A stretch of DNA of 63,255 nucleotides from Ralstonia sp. ASV6 (GCF_016429285.1 NZ_JAELUI010000007.1:1-63255), one strand, 5' to 3'. Counted from the stretch's first letter, positions 7,694 to 17,182 are shown. The notes: a model not told the origin generated them from the sequence alone. Made by a program: numbers and translations.

Positions 7694-8611
7694 TCAGTTG
7701 ATCGGTTGCATGGTGGCTTCCTTGGCAAAGCGCTCCCGCAGGAATGCCACCAGCGCCTTCACCGAAGGCGGCACACCCGCGCGCGATGGGTACAGCGCAT
7801 GCAGGTCGGCCGGCTCAGGCGTCCAGCTCGGCAGCACAGTCTGCAAGCGGCCATCAACAAGCGCCTCATAGCAGCAGTGCTGAGGCAAGATGGCAAGGCC
7901 CAGTCCGGCGATGGCCGCTTCGCGCAACGTGATGATGTTGTCGGCGGCAAAGCGCGGCCGGATGGGCAGTGCCAGCCGATGGCCGCGCGTATCCTGCAGA
8001 ACCCAGTCACGGCTGCGCGCAAGCGTGCCCTGACCAAGGCACGGCAGGTTGTCGAGATCCGCTGGCGTGCTTGGCGCTTCCACGCGGGCAAGCAACGTGG
8101 GACTGCCCACCAGCACACGCGGCGAGACCGCCAGATGGCGTGCCACCACGTCGCGCGACGGCAGTGGCCCGGTGGCCGCGCGAATGGCAACGTCGATGCG
8201 TTGTTCGATCAGGTCGACATAGGTGTTGGAGAGGTCCAGTTCGATGCGCAGCTTCGGGTGGGCATCGGCAAACTCGGCCAGCCAGCCGGCGAGCAAGGTC
8301 TCGGCCAGCAGCGGCGACGTGCCCACGCGCAACACCCCCGCAGGCTCGCTGCGCGCTGCACCCGCCAGTGCCTCGATGGCAGCAGATGCATCAGCCATGT
8401 CGCGTGCATGTCGATACACCGCATCGCCCACCGGCGTGACCGATACGCGATGGCTGGAACGCTGCAACAGGCGCGTGCCGAGCTGCGTTTCCAGTTCGGC
8501 AATGCGCCGGCTCAGGCGTGACTTGGGGATGCCCGTGGCGCGCTCGGCGGCGGAAAAGCCACCGGCCTCCACCACGCGCGTGAAAAGGTACAGGTCGTCG
8601 AAGCGCTTCAT
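7694..8611 (-). CDS. LysR-family transcriptional regulator
   Basis: A 305-residue LTTR. The N-terminal winged helix-turn-helix reads FDDLYLFTRVVEAGGFSAAERATGIPKSRLSRRIAELETQLG, close to the DmlR/AaeR-like group. An effector-binding domain of two Rossmann-like lobes follows. The start at ATG 8611 gives the standard MKRFDDLY N-terminus; the frame runs upstream without a credible start. It lies downstream of the ALDH gene on the same strand with a 252-bp gap holding its own promoter region and a 15-bp palindrome, so it is probably transcribed separately. The target is unknown. Confidence 0.9.
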   Translation of the reverse strand: MKRFDDLYLFTRVVEAGGFSAAERATGIPKSRLSRRIAELETQLGTRLLQRSSHRVSVTPVGDAVYRHARDMADASAAIEALAGAARSEPAGVLRVGTSPLLAETLLAGWLAEFADAHPKLRIELDLSNTYVDLIEQRIDVAIRAATGPLPSRDVVARHLAVSPRVLVGSPTLLARVEAPSTPADLDNLPCLGQGTLARSRDWVLQDTRGHRLALPIRPRFAADNIITLREAAIAGLGLAILPQHCCYEALVDGRLQTVLPSWTPEPADLHALYPSRAGVPPSVKALVAFLRERFAKEATMQPIN

Positions 8612-8624
8612 GTGGGTGCAGTGT

Positions 8625-8639
8625 TGCAGTCGAACTGCA
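8625..8639. promoter_or_regulatory. Short palindrome before the LysR gene (possible autoregulatory site)
   Basis: TGCAGT (8625-8630), CGA, ACTGCA (8634-8639): a perfect 6-bp inverted repeat 14 bp upstream of the LysR start codon. Confidence 0.4.
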
Positions 8640-8824
8640 TTGAAGCATAGGAAAGCGATTGCGACCGGCCTGTCACCGGAGTGCGGGCGCATTGCCTGCG
8701 CTGTCGGTGCCATCCACACCGTCATGGGGCTGAAGACGCGATCTTGCGCCCACACCTGGAGAGCATGCCAGCGGTTTCATGGAACGCTTCCAGACACGTC
8801 CCCCTGCGCTGAGCGGCAAGAAGA

Positions 8825-8852
8825 CGACGAGGTTCGACAGCCGACCTCGTCG
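8825..8852 (-). terminator. Hairpin downstream of the ALDH gene
   Basis: CGACGAGGT (8825-8833) pairs with ACCTCGTCG (8844-8852) around a 10-base loop, 12 bp past the ALDH stop. On the minus strand it is followed only by CTTCTTG, so it is a weak terminator or 3' stabiliser. Confidence 0.45.
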
Positions 8853-8863
8853 CCGCCTGGTCG

Positions 8864-10396
8864 TCACACGTCGAACCGGACGCCCTGCGCCAGCGGCAGC
8901 GCGCCGCTGTAGTTGATGGTGTTGGTGGCGCGGCGCATGTAGCCCTTCCACGCGTCCGAGCCGGACTCACGGCCGCCGCCGGTTTCCTTCTCGCCGCCAA
9001 ACGCGCCGCCGATCTCGGCGCCCGAAGTGCCGATGTTGACGTTGGCAATGCCGCAGTCGCTGCCTGCCGACGACATGAAGCGCTCGGCATCGGTCAGGCT
9101 GCCCGTGAAGATGGCCGACGACAGGCCTTGCGGCACACCGTTCTGGATCGCGATGGCCTCGTCGGTGTCGCCGTCGTACACCACCACGTACAGGATGGGC
9201 GCGAAGGTCTCGCTTTGCATCACGTCGGTCGGCTTGGGCATTTTGACCAGCGCGGGGCGCACGTACCAGGCATCGGCACCGAGTTCTTCACGCACGCGTT
9301 CGCCGCCGAGCACTGTGCCACCTTCGGTGCGTGCCTGTGCCAGTGCCTGTTGCATGCCATCGAAAGCGGCCTGGTCGATCAGCGGGCCAACCAGCGTGCC
9401 GTCGGCCAGCGGGTCGCCAATGGCAATGCTCTGGTAGATCTTTTCCAGGCGTGCCAGCAGCGTGTCGGCCACCGAGCGGTGCACGATCAGGCGGCGCAAT
9501 GAGGTGCAGCGCTGGCCTGCCGTGCCCACGGCGGCAAAGGTGATCGCGCGGGCCGCCAGTTCCAGATCGGCCGAGGGCGTGACGATCATCGCGTTGTTGC
9601 CGCCCAACTCCAGAATCGAACGACCAAAGCGCTCCGCCACCTTCACGCCAACTTGACGGCCCATTCGGGTCGAGCCCGTGGCGCTGACCACCGGCACAAG
9701 GTGGCTGGCCACCAGCGCCTCGCCCACGTCGCGCCCGCCGATCAGCAACTGGCTCAGCCCTGCAGGAATGGCACCCGGCTTCTCCTGATTGAACGCATCC
9801 ACCACCTGTTGCATCAGGTGCTGGCACGCAATGGCGGTCAGCGGTGTCTTCTCTGACGGTTTCCAGACGATGGCATTGCCGCACACCAGGGCGAGCGCCG
9901 CGTTCCACGACCACACCGCCACCGGGAAGTTGAACGCCGAGATGATGCCCACCACGCCCATCGGGTGCCAGGTCTCCATCATGCGGTGCCCGGGCCGCTC
10001 GCTGGCGATGGTCAGGCCGTGCAGTTGCCGCGACAGGCCGACCGCGAAATCGCAGATGTCGATCATCTCCTGCACTTCGCCCAGGCCTTCGGAGGCGATC
10101 TTGCCTGCCTCCAGTGATACGAGTTCGCCCAGGGCTGCCTTGTGCGTGCGAAGCGCCTCGCCCAGGCGGCGCACCAGCTCACCGCGCACCGGAGCGGGTA
10201 CGGCACGCCACGTCAGATACGCCGTGTGTGCGCTCTGGATGGCGGTCTGCGCCTGCTCGGCGGTGTGCGACTTGACGCCGGCCAATACGGAACCGTCACG
10301 TGGGGCGCGGCTCGTCCAGTCCGTGCCTTCGTAGGCCTTCAAGTCCAGGCCCAGGGCGTTCAGTACTGTTTGCAATCGTGTGCGGGAATCTGCCAT
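8864..10396 (-). CDS. amaB: ALDH7-type aldehyde dehydrogenase (2-aminoadipate semialdehyde / piperideine-6-carboxylate dehydrogenase)
   Basis: A 510-residue NAD(P)-dependent aldehyde dehydrogenase. The family fold is marked by SAFNFPVAVWSWN, WKPSEKTPL, the catalytic Glu in LELGGNNAM and the catalytic Cys in GTAGQRCTSLRRL. The NAFNFP-like and GGE-x-ETGGGRESGSDAWKGYMRR motifs point to the ALDH7/AmaB/Pcd branch, which oxidises 2-aminoadipate 6-semialdehyde (in equilibrium with piperideine-6-carboxylate) to 2-aminoadipate. It is the last gene of the long importer/dehydrogenase operon, 57 bp after the solute-binding protein gene. The HglS, aminotransferase and D-2-HG-dehydrogenase genes at 18-22 kb carry on the same pathway. 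The substrate assignment is inference from family and context. Confidence 0.82.
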   Translation of the reverse strand: MADSRTRLQTVLNALGLDLKAYEGTDWTSRAPRDGSVLAGVKSHTAEQAQTAIQSAHTAYLTWRAVPAPVRGELVRRLGEALRTHKAALGELVSLEAGKIASEGLGEVQEMIDICDFAVGLSRQLHGLTIASERPGHRMMETWHPMGVVGIISAFNFPVAVWSWNAALALVCGNAIVWKPSEKTPLTAIACQHLMQQVVDAFNQEKPGAIPAGLSQLLIGGRDVGEALVASHLVPVVSATGSTRMGRQVGVKVAERFGRSILELGGNNAMIVTPSADLELAARAITFAAVGTAGQRCTSLRRLIVHRSVADTLLARLEKIYQSIAIGDPLADGTLVGPLIDQAAFDGMQQALAQARTEGGTVLGGERVREELGADAWYVRPALVKMPKPTDVMQSETFAPILYVVVYDGDTDEAIAIQNGVPQGLSSAIFTGSLTDAERFMSSAGSDCGIANVNIGTSGAEIGGAFGGEKETGGGRESGSDAWKGYMRRATNTINYSGALPLAQGVRFDV

Positions 10397-10453
10397 ACAT
10401 CCATCCTTACTGTTCTTTCGTGTTCAACTGATCAGTGTGCGCTTGCCGGGTGA

Positions 10454-11518
10454 TCAACGCTCGACCACGCGGTTCCAGCGCTTGCTCCACTCTGGGCGCT
10501 CAGCGTTGATGACGTCCCAGTCCAAGGCCACGGCGGTCTTGAGAATGCCGTTCATCTTGTTTTGCTCTTCCGCAGCCTTGCCCTTGAGCGGTGCCTTCGG
10601 ATTGACTGGGTTGTAGGAACCGTTTTCCATGGCGAGGGCCTGCGCCTCGGGGCTGATCAGGTAGTCCGCCAGCTTCTGTGCGAGATCGGCATCCGGGTTG
10701 TTGGCCAGCACGCACTGCGCAGTCAGCAGAACGACGGCGCCTTCCTTGGGCGCGACGAACTCCATCGGAATGCCCTTGGACTTCATCAGCTCAACCTGCG
10801 TGAGCGTGTAGGGGAACAGCGCCGCATCGCCTGCCTGCATCATCTCCACCACTTTCGACGAGTTGGGGATGTACTCGATCACGTTCGGGCCGATGGTGGT
10901 GGGCCATGCCTTGAATGCCGGGTCGACGTTCTTTTCCGTGCCGCCCTTGAGCCGGTTGAACATCAGGAAAGCGTCCAGCCCAAACGACGATGCCGGCATG
11001 GACTGCACGACCACCTTGCCCTTGTATTTCGGGTCAGCCAGGTCGCCCCACGAGGTGGGCGGGGTCCAGCCCTTGTCGGCAAAGATCTTGGTGCTGTAGG
11101 CGAGACCCGTCAGGCCCATCGATAGGCCCACTGCGTAATCGCCCTTGAGGTGGGCAATGGCGGGCACGGCTGACAGGTTGGCCGAGGGCTTGAGCTTCTC
11201 GCACAGCCCCATGCCGATCGCGCGGAACATGACGCCGTCATCCAGCGTCATCACGTGCATCTGCGCTTTGCCCTTGGTGGCCTGGGCCTTGGCGAGGATG
11301 TCGGTCGAGGTGCCGGGCACGACGACCACCTTGACGTTGTTGGCCTTCTCGAACGGCGGGAACACGAACTGCGTGTAGGTGCGCTCCATGTTGCCGCCAT
11401 TCATGCCGATGTACAGCGTCTTGGTTTCGGCATGGGCAGCGCCGGCGGCGAGCAGGGCAGCACCGGCCGCCGCGGCAATGATGGACGTGATTGACGTGTG
11501 TGCGTGTTTCACAAGCAT
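10454..11518 (-). CDS. ABC transporter periplasmic solute-binding protein (PotD/polyamine-like type)
   Basis: A 354-residue periplasmic binding protein. The start MLVKHAHTSITSIIAAAAGAALLAAGAAHAET is a signal peptide with cleavage around AHA-ET. The mature domain resembles PotD/spermidine-putrescine and opine-binding proteins (YIGMNGGNMERTYTQFVFPPFEKANNVKV). ATG 11518 is preceded by GGAG; the frame also opens at 11554, where ATG overlaps the previous stop. The protein should capture the substrate for the two permeases and the ATPase encoded upstream in the same operon. Ligand unknown; a small cationic or cyclic amino acid fits the catabolic neighbours. Confidence 0.85.
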   Translation of the reverse strand: MLVKHAHTSITSIIAAAAGAALLAAGAAHAETKTLYIGMNGGNMERTYTQFVFPPFEKANNVKVVVVPGTSTDILAKAQATKGKAQMHVMTLDDGVMFRAIGMGLCEKLKPSANLSAVPAIAHLKGDYAVGLSMGLTGLAYSTKIFADKGWTPPTSWGDLADPKYKGKVVVQSMPASSFGLDAFLMFNRLKGGTEKNVDPAFKAWPTTIGPNVIEYIPNSSKVVEMMQAGDAALFPYTLTQVELMKSKGIPMEFVAPKEGAVVLLTAQCVLANNPDADLAQKLADYLISPEAQALAMENGSYNPVNPKAPLKGKAAEEQNKMNGILKTAVALDWDVINAERPEWSKRWNRVVER

Positions 11519-11553
11519 GGTGGTCTCCAGGGGCATCAAGTGCTTCAACTTCA

Positions 11554-12687
11554 TCAAGCGGCGGGTGGCAGAAAACGGTGGATGGAAAAGGGCTCGATCG
11601 GCGTGGTGGTGTGGCCTTCGGCAATCAACTCGGCCATGACATCGCCCACACCGGGGCCGAGCTGGAAGCCGGCACCGGCAAAGCCAAAGGCATGGAACAG
11701 ACCAGGGCGACGGGCGCTGGCGCCGATCACGGGTTGGTCATCCGGTAGGTTGCCTTCCGTGCCACTCCAGGTGCGGATGATGTGCGCGTCCTTGAGCTGT
11801 GGCAGCAGCGCGGCCAGTTGCGGCAACTGGCGCAGGATCGCCACGTGCGATGACCGTGCGCGTTGATCGTCCAGCAGGTAGCCGCGCCCGCCACCGAACA
11901 CCACGTTGCCGCGCCGCACCTGGCGGCAGTAGATGCCACCGCCTTCCACGCCGAGGCTCCACGGTAGGAAGAAGGGCAAGGGCTCGGTCACGCCCATCGT
12001 GGGCGGGATGGTGAACATGGGTACCGGCTCGCCCCACTGCGCAGCAAACTGTGCTGCCCAGGCGCCGGCACAGTTGACCAGAACGGGGGCCTTGATCTCC
12101 AGGTCCTGATCATGCTGCCGCGCGTGTACGACGAAGCGTGTGCCGTTGTGCTCGACCGACAGCACCGGCGCATGCTCGCGCACATCGGCGCCGGCAGCCT
12201 GCGCGGCGCGGGCAAACGCGGGAGACAGCAGGCGCGGATTGGCCTGCCCGTCCTCCGGGCACAGCGAGCCGCCGACAATCTGATCGCCCCCCATCGGGAA
12301 GTATTTTTGCAGCGCGGCGCGGCCCTCGATCAACTGCAGGCCCAGGCCGAAACCCGCGCTGCGCTCAGCATAGCCGGCCAGCGATTCCATATCAGCGACG
12401 CAGCGGGCGATCTTGAAGTGCCCGCTGCGCTCGTACTCCGCCTCGGTGCCGATCAGCTCGGTGAGACGCCCCCAGATCTGGTGTGAGCGCTGCGCGAGCG
12501 GCAACTGCTCGACGGCGCGGCCCTGGCGCCGCACGCCGCCGAAGTTGACGCCGCTGGAGCGCGAGCCGCACAGGTCACGCTCCAGCAGTGCGACCGTCAG
12601 CCCACGCTGGCGCAGGAACAGGGCAGTGGCGCTGCCCATGATGCCGCCACCGATGATGGCTACGTCGCATGCCAGTTGCTCATGCAT
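11554..12687 (-). CDS. FAD-dependent amino acid dehydrogenase, DAO/HcnC/OoxB-type beta subunit
   Basis: A 377-residue flavoprotein of the D-amino-acid-oxidase (DAO) fold. The N-terminal dinucleotide-binding motif is DVAIIGGGIMGSATALFLRQRG, and the substrate domain ends with FAFAGAGFQLGP-like glycine-rich FAD contacts. In HcnABC, opine oxidase and hydroxyproline dehydrogenase systems this subunit oxidises the C-N bond and passes electrons to a large FAD/Fe-S partner. Here it overlaps the alpha-subunit gene by 8 bp, which suggests a fixed complex. With AmaB-type chemistry downstream, a secondary amino acid such as pipecolate is a plausible substrate, but this is inference. Confidence 0.85.
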   Translation of the reverse strand: MHEQLACDVAIIGGGIMGSATALFLRQRGLTVALLERDLCGSRSSGVNFGGVRRQGRAVEQLPLAQRSHQIWGRLTELIGTEAEYERSGHFKIARCVADMESLAGYAERSAGFGLGLQLIEGRAALQKYFPMGGDQIVGGSLCPEDGQANPRLLSPAFARAAQAAGADVREHAPVLSVEHNGTRFVVHARQHDQDLEIKAPVLVNCAGAWAAQFAAQWGEPVPMFTIPPTMGVTEPLPFFLPWSLGVEGGGIYCRQVRRGNVVFGGGRGYLLDDQRARSSHVAILRQLPQLAALLPQLKDAHIIRTWSGTEGNLPDDQPVIGASARRPGLFHAFGFAGAGFQLGPGVGDVMAELIAEGHTTTPIEPFSIHRFLPPAA

Positions 12688-14113
12688 GCTCGTCCTCCCC
12701 GGCGGTGACATCCAGCGGTAGCGGTTTGATTGGCGCCTGACCGCGCAGGCGGCCCACCTGTGCCAGCGGTACGGAGCGTACGTGCGCCAGAATCTCTGCT
12801 GCCGCAGCACCACACATACGGCCTTGGCAACGGCCCATGCCCACGCGGCATAGCGCCTTGAGGCGGTTCAGTTCGTGTGCTCCACACTCGGTGGCCGTCT
12901 GGCGCAGCGTGCCAGCGGTGACGTTCTCGCAGCGGCATACGACCAGATCGTCGCTGGCGTGCGCAGCCCACGCGTCTGGAAACGGAAACGCCGTTTCCAG
13001 CGCGTGGCGGAATCGCTCGATTTTCTGCAGGTGCGCACGCAGGCGGCGTACGCGGTCGGTATCGATCGAGATCTGTCGATCCTGCAGTAGCGCGAGCGCC
13101 GCCAGCTCGCCTGAGGACTCGGCGGCATCGGCGCCCATGATGCCGGCGCCATCGCCCGCCAGGTACACGCCCGTCACCGAGCTGCGCCGCATCGCATCGA
13201 TGCGGGGCACATGACAGCGGTGCAGCGTGGAGAACTCGAACGCGCAGCCCAGCAGATCAGCCAGTTGGGTTTCGGGGCGCAAGGCGTAACCCATGCCCAC
13301 GGCGGAACACGCGGTGCGCTGTTCGCGGCCGGCGCTGTCTTGCCACACCAAATGTTCAACCGCCGCATCGCCCTCGGCACGCAGCAACCGCACCCCGTGG
13401 CGCATGGGAATGCCGTGCAGCTTGAGCCAGGCGACCAGCGCCATGCCCTTGGCCATGACGGCAGGCTGGCCCAGCATGGCCGGCGCGGCCTTGTAGCGCG
13501 CGGCAGCCGGTGCCGTGTCGAGCACCGCCACCACGTTCGCCCCTGCCTTGGCGTATTGGCTGGCCACCAGGTACAGCAGGGGGCCGGTGCCGGCAAACAC
13601 CACGGCATCGCCAATCGCGCAGCCTTGATACTTGAGCGCGACCTGTGCGCCGCCCAGCGTGTAGACCCCCGGCAGCGTCCAACCCGGGATGGGCAGTACG
13701 CGATCGGTGGCGCCGGTGGCCACGATCACGTCGCGCCAGGCGAGGCTGCTGATGCCGCGCGTGGGTACGTGCAGCAGGTCGAGCAGATCGGGCTGTGCAT
13801 TCCACACCAAGGTCTGCGGGCGATAGTCGATCTGCGTGCGGAGTCGGTCGAAGGTTGCATGCACGGCCTGCGCCCGCGCGGCCTCGGTGCCGTACAGCTC
13901 CGCAGCAGAGCGGCCAAAGCCATCGGGTTGGCGACGGTAGATCTGGCCGCCCGCGCGTGGCGCTTCGTCCAGCACGATGGGTTTGAGGCCGTGCGCCAGC
14001 AAGGTTTCGGCCGCGCGCAAGCCTGCGGGCCCGGCACCGATGATGACGGGCGGCAAATCGTGCTGGCTCTGACGCTGCAACGTGGGCGCAACGGGCACAG
14101 TCATCGTCACCAT
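12680..14113 (-). CDS. FAD/NAD(P)-binding dehydrogenase alpha subunit with C-terminal [2Fe-2S] (HcnB/OoxA type)
   Basis: A 477-residue pyridine nucleotide-disulfide-like flavoprotein. It has the first FAD motif PPVIIGAGPAGLRAAE, a second Rossmann motif AVVFAGTGPLLYLVASQ and the ATG-like GVYLAGDGAGIMG. A C-terminal BFD-like segment carries the iron-sulphur cysteines (VVCRCEN ... CRVGMGRCQGRMC, about residues 395-430). This matches the large subunit of HcnABC/OoxA/hydroxyproline dehydrogenase-type complexes. The start overlaps the stop of the small [2Fe-2S] subunit gene (ATGGTGA). It should relay electrons from the DAO-type subunit towards the respiratory chain. Confidence 0.87.
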   Translation of the reverse strand: MVTMTVPVAPTLQRQSQHDLPPVIIGAGPAGLRAAETLLAHGLKPIVLDEAPRAGGQIYRRQPDGFGRSAAELYGTEAARAQAVHATFDRLRTQIDYRPQTLVWNAQPDLLDLLHVPTRGISSLAWRDVIVATGATDRVLPIPGWTLPGVYTLGGAQVALKYQGCAIGDAVVFAGTGPLLYLVASQYAKAGANVVAVLDTAPAAARYKAAPAMLGQPAVMAKGMALVAWLKLHGIPMRHGVRLLRAEGDAAVEHLVWQDSAGREQRTACSAVGMGYALRPETQLADLLGCAFEFSTLHRCHVPRIDAMRRSSVTGVYLAGDGAGIMGADAAESSGELAALALLQDRQISIDTDRVRRLRAHLQKIERFRHALETAFPFPDAWAAHASDDLVVCRCENVTAGTLRQTATECGAHELNRLKALCRVGMGRCQGRMCGAAAAEILAHVRSVPLAQVGRLRGQAPIKPLPLDVTAGEDEHA

Positions 14114-14439
14114 TGCACAGTTCCCTCGCTGGCGGCCAACTGCGTGCAGATATGCATGCCCGGCTCGATCATGGTCTGGCAGGCGCGCAGTGATCGGCCA
14201 TCGGCCAGGCGCACCCAGCAGTCCTGGCAGGCGCCCATCAGACAGAAGCCGGCACGCGGTTGCTGGCTGAATTCGTTGATGCGCAATTGGCGTGTTTGCG
14301 TGAGCACCGCCGTCAGTACGGTGTCGCCGGCCAGTGCTTCAGCGGGCTGACCATCCAGCACGAAAGCCACCGTGGGGCGGTTGCGTTCCTTGAGGCGCTG
14401 GAGTTGCGCAACTGCTATCGGTCTTGCAGGAGCATTCAT
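14107..14439 (-). CDS. Small (2Fe-2S)-binding subunit of the amino acid dehydrogenase (HcnA/SoxA-like)
   Basis: A 110-residue plant-type ferredoxin-like protein. The cluster cysteines are visible in AGFCLMGACQDCWVRL (C-x4-C-x2-C) plus the later Cys in LRACQTM. It corresponds to the small iron-sulphur subunit of HcnABC- and hydroxyproline-dehydrogenase-type complexes. It lies 13 bp downstream of a permease gene and overlaps the alpha subunit gene by 7 bp, so transporter and enzyme are made from one message. Confidence 0.87.
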   Translation of the reverse strand: MNAPARPIAVAQLQRLKERNRPTVAFVLDGQPAEALAGDTVLTAVLTQTRQLRINEFSQQPRAGFCLMGACQDCWVRLADGRSLRACQTMIEPGMHICTQLAASEGTVQW

Positions 14440-14452
14440 TGCGGTCTCTGTC

Positions 14453-15247
14453 TCAATGCTTGCCGATCAGGATGCGGTCCAGGCCGTAGACCCTATCCAG
14501 CAGCAACATCAGCGCCAGCGTGAGGAAGACGATCAGCGCCGAGACGGCGGCCATCATCGGGTCGAGCGATTCGGTGGCGTACATGTACATGCGGACCGGC
14601 AGCGTGACGGTGGCGGGCGACACCACAAAGATGGACATCGTCAGTTCATCAAAGCTGTTGATGAACGCCAGCAGCCACCCACCGGTGATGCCCGGCAGGA
14701 TCATCGGCAGCGTCATGCGGCGGAACACCGTAAAGCCGCTGGCGCCCAGTGAGTAGGCCGCATGTTCCACCGAGTGATCGAAGCCCACGAGCGCGGCCAT
14801 CACCAGCCGCATTGTGTAAGGCGTGACGATGAGTGCGTGCGCGAAGATCAGCCAGCCGAAGCTGCCTTGCCCGCCCACCAGCGAAAACATCCGCAGCAGC
14901 GCCACGCCCAGCACGAGGTGCGGAATGATCAGCGGCGACAAAAACAACCCCTGCAGAAACTGCAGCCCCGGCGCCCGCGAGCGGACGATGGCCATGGCCG
15001 CCGGCACCGCCAACGCAGTGGAGAGGGTGGCAGCCGCCACACCCAGCCACAGGCTGTTCCAGAACGACTGCACAAAATCTGGGTGATGCAGCACCTGGTC
15101 AAACCAGCGCAGCGAGACATGGCTGGTCGGCAGCGTGAGCGTTTCTTCCGGGGTGAAGGCGACGATGCACACGATCACCAGCGGTGCCAGCATGAAGGTG
15201 ATGACGAGCGCGTTGAAAGCGAGCGCGAGGGGTCCGTTCTTTTGCAT
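14453..15247 (-). CDS. ABC transporter permease (PotC-like)
   Basis: A 264-residue inner-membrane permease with about six hydrophobic segments. The first is ALAFNALVITFMLAPLVIVCIVAF. The binding-protein-dependent transport EAA-type loop reads EHAAYSLGASGFTVFRRMTLPMILPGI, which docks onto the ATPase. It pairs with the permease gene 10 bp upstream to form the PotB/PotC-like channel of a spermidine/putrescine-type importer. Confidence 0.9.
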   Translation of the reverse strand: MQKNGPLALAFNALVITFMLAPLVIVCIVAFTPEETLTLPTSHVSLRWFDQVLHHPDFVQSFWNSLWLGVAAATLSTALAVPAAMAIVRSRAPGLQFLQGLFLSPLIIPHLVLGVALLRMFSLVGGQGSFGWLIFAHALIVTPYTMRLVMAALVGFDHSVEHAAYSLGASGFTVFRRMTLPMILPGITGGWLLAFINSFDELTMSIFVVSPATVTLPVRMYMYATESLDPMMAAVSALIVFLTLALMLLLDRVYGLDRILIGKH

Positions 15248-15257
15248 GTGCGCCCCC

Positions 15258-16115
15258 TCAGCCCAGCGTCTTCTTGTAGCGGCTTTCGATCATGCGGTTC
15301 CACCCCAGCATGATGATCAGATTGGCTGCCAGCAGAATCAGCGCAATGGCCGCACCCAGCGGCCAGTTGAGCTCGTTCAGGTACTCGTCATAGATGAGCG
15401 TGGCCACCATCTTCACGCGGCGCCCACCCAGCAGCCCCGGAATGGCGAACGAACTGGCCGACAGACCAAACACGATCAGGCTGCCCGAGAGAATGCCCGG
15501 CATGACCTGAGGCAGCACCACACGGCGCAAGGTGGTGAAGTGCGATGCGGACAGCGAGAGCGCGGCGTTCTCCACCCACGGGTCGAGCTTCTGCAGCGAC
15601 GTCCACACGGGGATCACCATGAAGGGCAACATCACGTGCACCAGCGCAATCACGATGGCTGTCTCGTTGTACAGCAGCTTGACCGGGCCGATACCGATAG
15701 CCTTGAGCAAGCTGTTGATCAGTCCTTCAGGGCCGAGCAGCATGCTCCAGCCGAACGCACGAACTACTACCGAAATCAGCAGCGGCGCCAGGATGACGAG
15801 CAGAAAGATCGAGCGCCAGGGTTTGCCCATCCGGCTCAGGATGTAGGCCTCTGGCGCGCCGACCAGAATGCACACCACCGTCACCAGTGCGGAGATGCGC
15901 AGCGTGCGCCAGAAGATTTCGTAGTAGTACGGGTCCTGCACCACGTGCAGGTAATGCGCAAACGTGAAGGTGCCCGCGATAGGCCCCTTATCGGCATCAA
16001 AGGCGTTGAAGGACAGCACTGCGCTCAACGCCAGCGGTACCAACAGCATCACGGTGAACAGCGCCAGCGCAGGGCCCGTCATGCTCCATGGCACCCAGTT
16101 GAATCGACGGGTCAT
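15258..16115 (-). CDS. ABC transporter permease (PotB-like)
   Basis: A 285-residue permease. ATG 16115 overlaps the ATPase stop (ATGA), which fixes the start at MTRRFNWVPW just before TM1; the longer open frame is spurious. The EAA-type loop is ENAALSLSASHFTTLRRVVLPQVMPGI. It forms the heterodimeric channel with the PotC-like partner encoded immediately downstream. Confidence 0.9.
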   Translation of the reverse strand: MTRRFNWVPWSMTGPALALFTVMLLVPLALSAVLSFNAFDADKGPIAGTFTFAHYLHVVQDPYYYEIFWRTLRISALVTVVCILVGAPEAYILSRMGKPWRSIFLLVILAPLLISVVVRAFGWSMLLGPEGLINSLLKAIGIGPVKLLYNETAIVIALVHVMLPFMVIPVWTSLQKLDPWVENAALSLSASHFTTLRRVVLPQVMPGILSGSLIVFGLSASSFAIPGLLGGRRVKMVATLIYDEYLNELNWPLGAAIALILLAANLIIMLGWNRMIESRYKKTLG

Positions 16116-17182
16116 ACTGCGACCTCCGCGCCAATCACGCGAACATAGCGGTCCTGCCAATCCACGCCCACGGTCTGGCCGACATCGCACGGCGCATCGC
16201 CATCGTTGACGGCCGACACCAGCAACGCACCCAGCGGCGTGTCGACGGTGTACATCCACTGATTGCCGAGGAAGAAGCGTTCGGTCACGCGGCCTTCGCA
16301 TCGGCCGGTGCCGTCGGCGGTACAGGTCATCTTTTCGGGACGCAGCGCCAGCACGACCGAGTTGCCCGAGTTGCCGGTGAGGGTGCCCGGCGGCAGCGCC
16401 ACCTGTACCGCCCCCACGGTGGCGTGCATCTCACCATTGTTGCCCGATACCACCGAGGCATGCAGCAGATTGGCCTTGCCGACAAAGGTGGAGATGAACG
16501 CATTGCGCGGATGCTCATATACCGTGAGCGGTGTATCCACTTGCGTGATGCGTCCGGCCTCCATGACGACCACGCGGTCGCTGATCGACATGGCCTCGGC
16601 CTGATCGTGCGTGACCATGATGGTGGTCGTACCCACCTTGCGCTGGATTTCGCGCAGCTCGAACTGCATCTCTTCACGCAGCTTGGCGTCCAGGTTGGAC
16701 AACGGCTCATCCAGCAGCAGTACCGGCGGCTTGATGACCAGCGCCCGTGCCAGGGCAACACGCTGGCGCTGGCCGCCGGAGAGCTCGCGCGGGTAGCGGT
16801 CGACGTGCTTGTCCAGATGCACCAGCGCCAGCGTCTGCATGGCGCGCTCGCGGCGTTCGGCCGGCGGGCACTTGCGCATCTCCAGGCCGAATTCCACGTT
16901 CTCGCGCACCGTCATGTGCGGGAACAGCGCGTAGGTCTGGAACACGATCCCCAGGCCACGTGCGTTGGCCTTGGCACGGGTGATGTTCTTGCCGTCCAGC
17001 TCGATCGTGCCGGCAGACACCTCTGCAAAGCCCGCAATCATCTGCAGGGTCGTGGTCTTGCCGCAGCCGGAAGGGCCGAGCAGCGAGACGAACTCGCCCT
17101 TGTGCACCTCCAGGTTGAAGTCTTGAACCACACGGAGGTCGCCGTACTGCTTTGAGACATGGTTGAGGCGCAGAAAACTCAT
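16112..17182 (-). CDS. ABC transporter ATP-binding protein (PotA-like)
   Basis: A 356-residue ATPase, first gene of the long operon. Walker A is GPSGCGKTTT (about 37-46), the signature is LSGGQRQRVALARAL, Walker B is PVLLLDEPLSNLDAKLR, and the switch His is in MVTHDQAEAM. The last ~120 residues form a TOBE-type regulatory domain, as in PotA/PotG. It powers uptake through the two permeases downstream. The promoter region is shared with the divergent IclR gene and carries repeated GGAATA sites. Confidence 0.93.
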   Translation of the reverse strand: MSFLRLNHVSKQYGDLRVVQDFNLEVHKGEFVSLLGPSGCGKTTTLQMIAGFAEVSAGTIELDGKNITRAKANARGLGIVFQTYALFPHMTVRENVEFGLEMRKCPPAERRERAMQTLALVHLDKHVDRYPRELSGGQRQRVALARALVIKPPVLLLDEPLSNLDAKLREEMQFELREIQRKVGTTTIMVTHDQAEAMSISDRVVVMEAGRITQVDTPLTVYEHPRNAFISTFVGKANLLHASVVSGNNGEMHATVGAVQVALPPGTLTGNSGNSVVLALRPEKMTCTADGTGRCEGRVTERFFLGNQWMYTVDTPLGALLVSAVNDGDAPCDVGQTVGVDWQDRYVRVIGAEVAV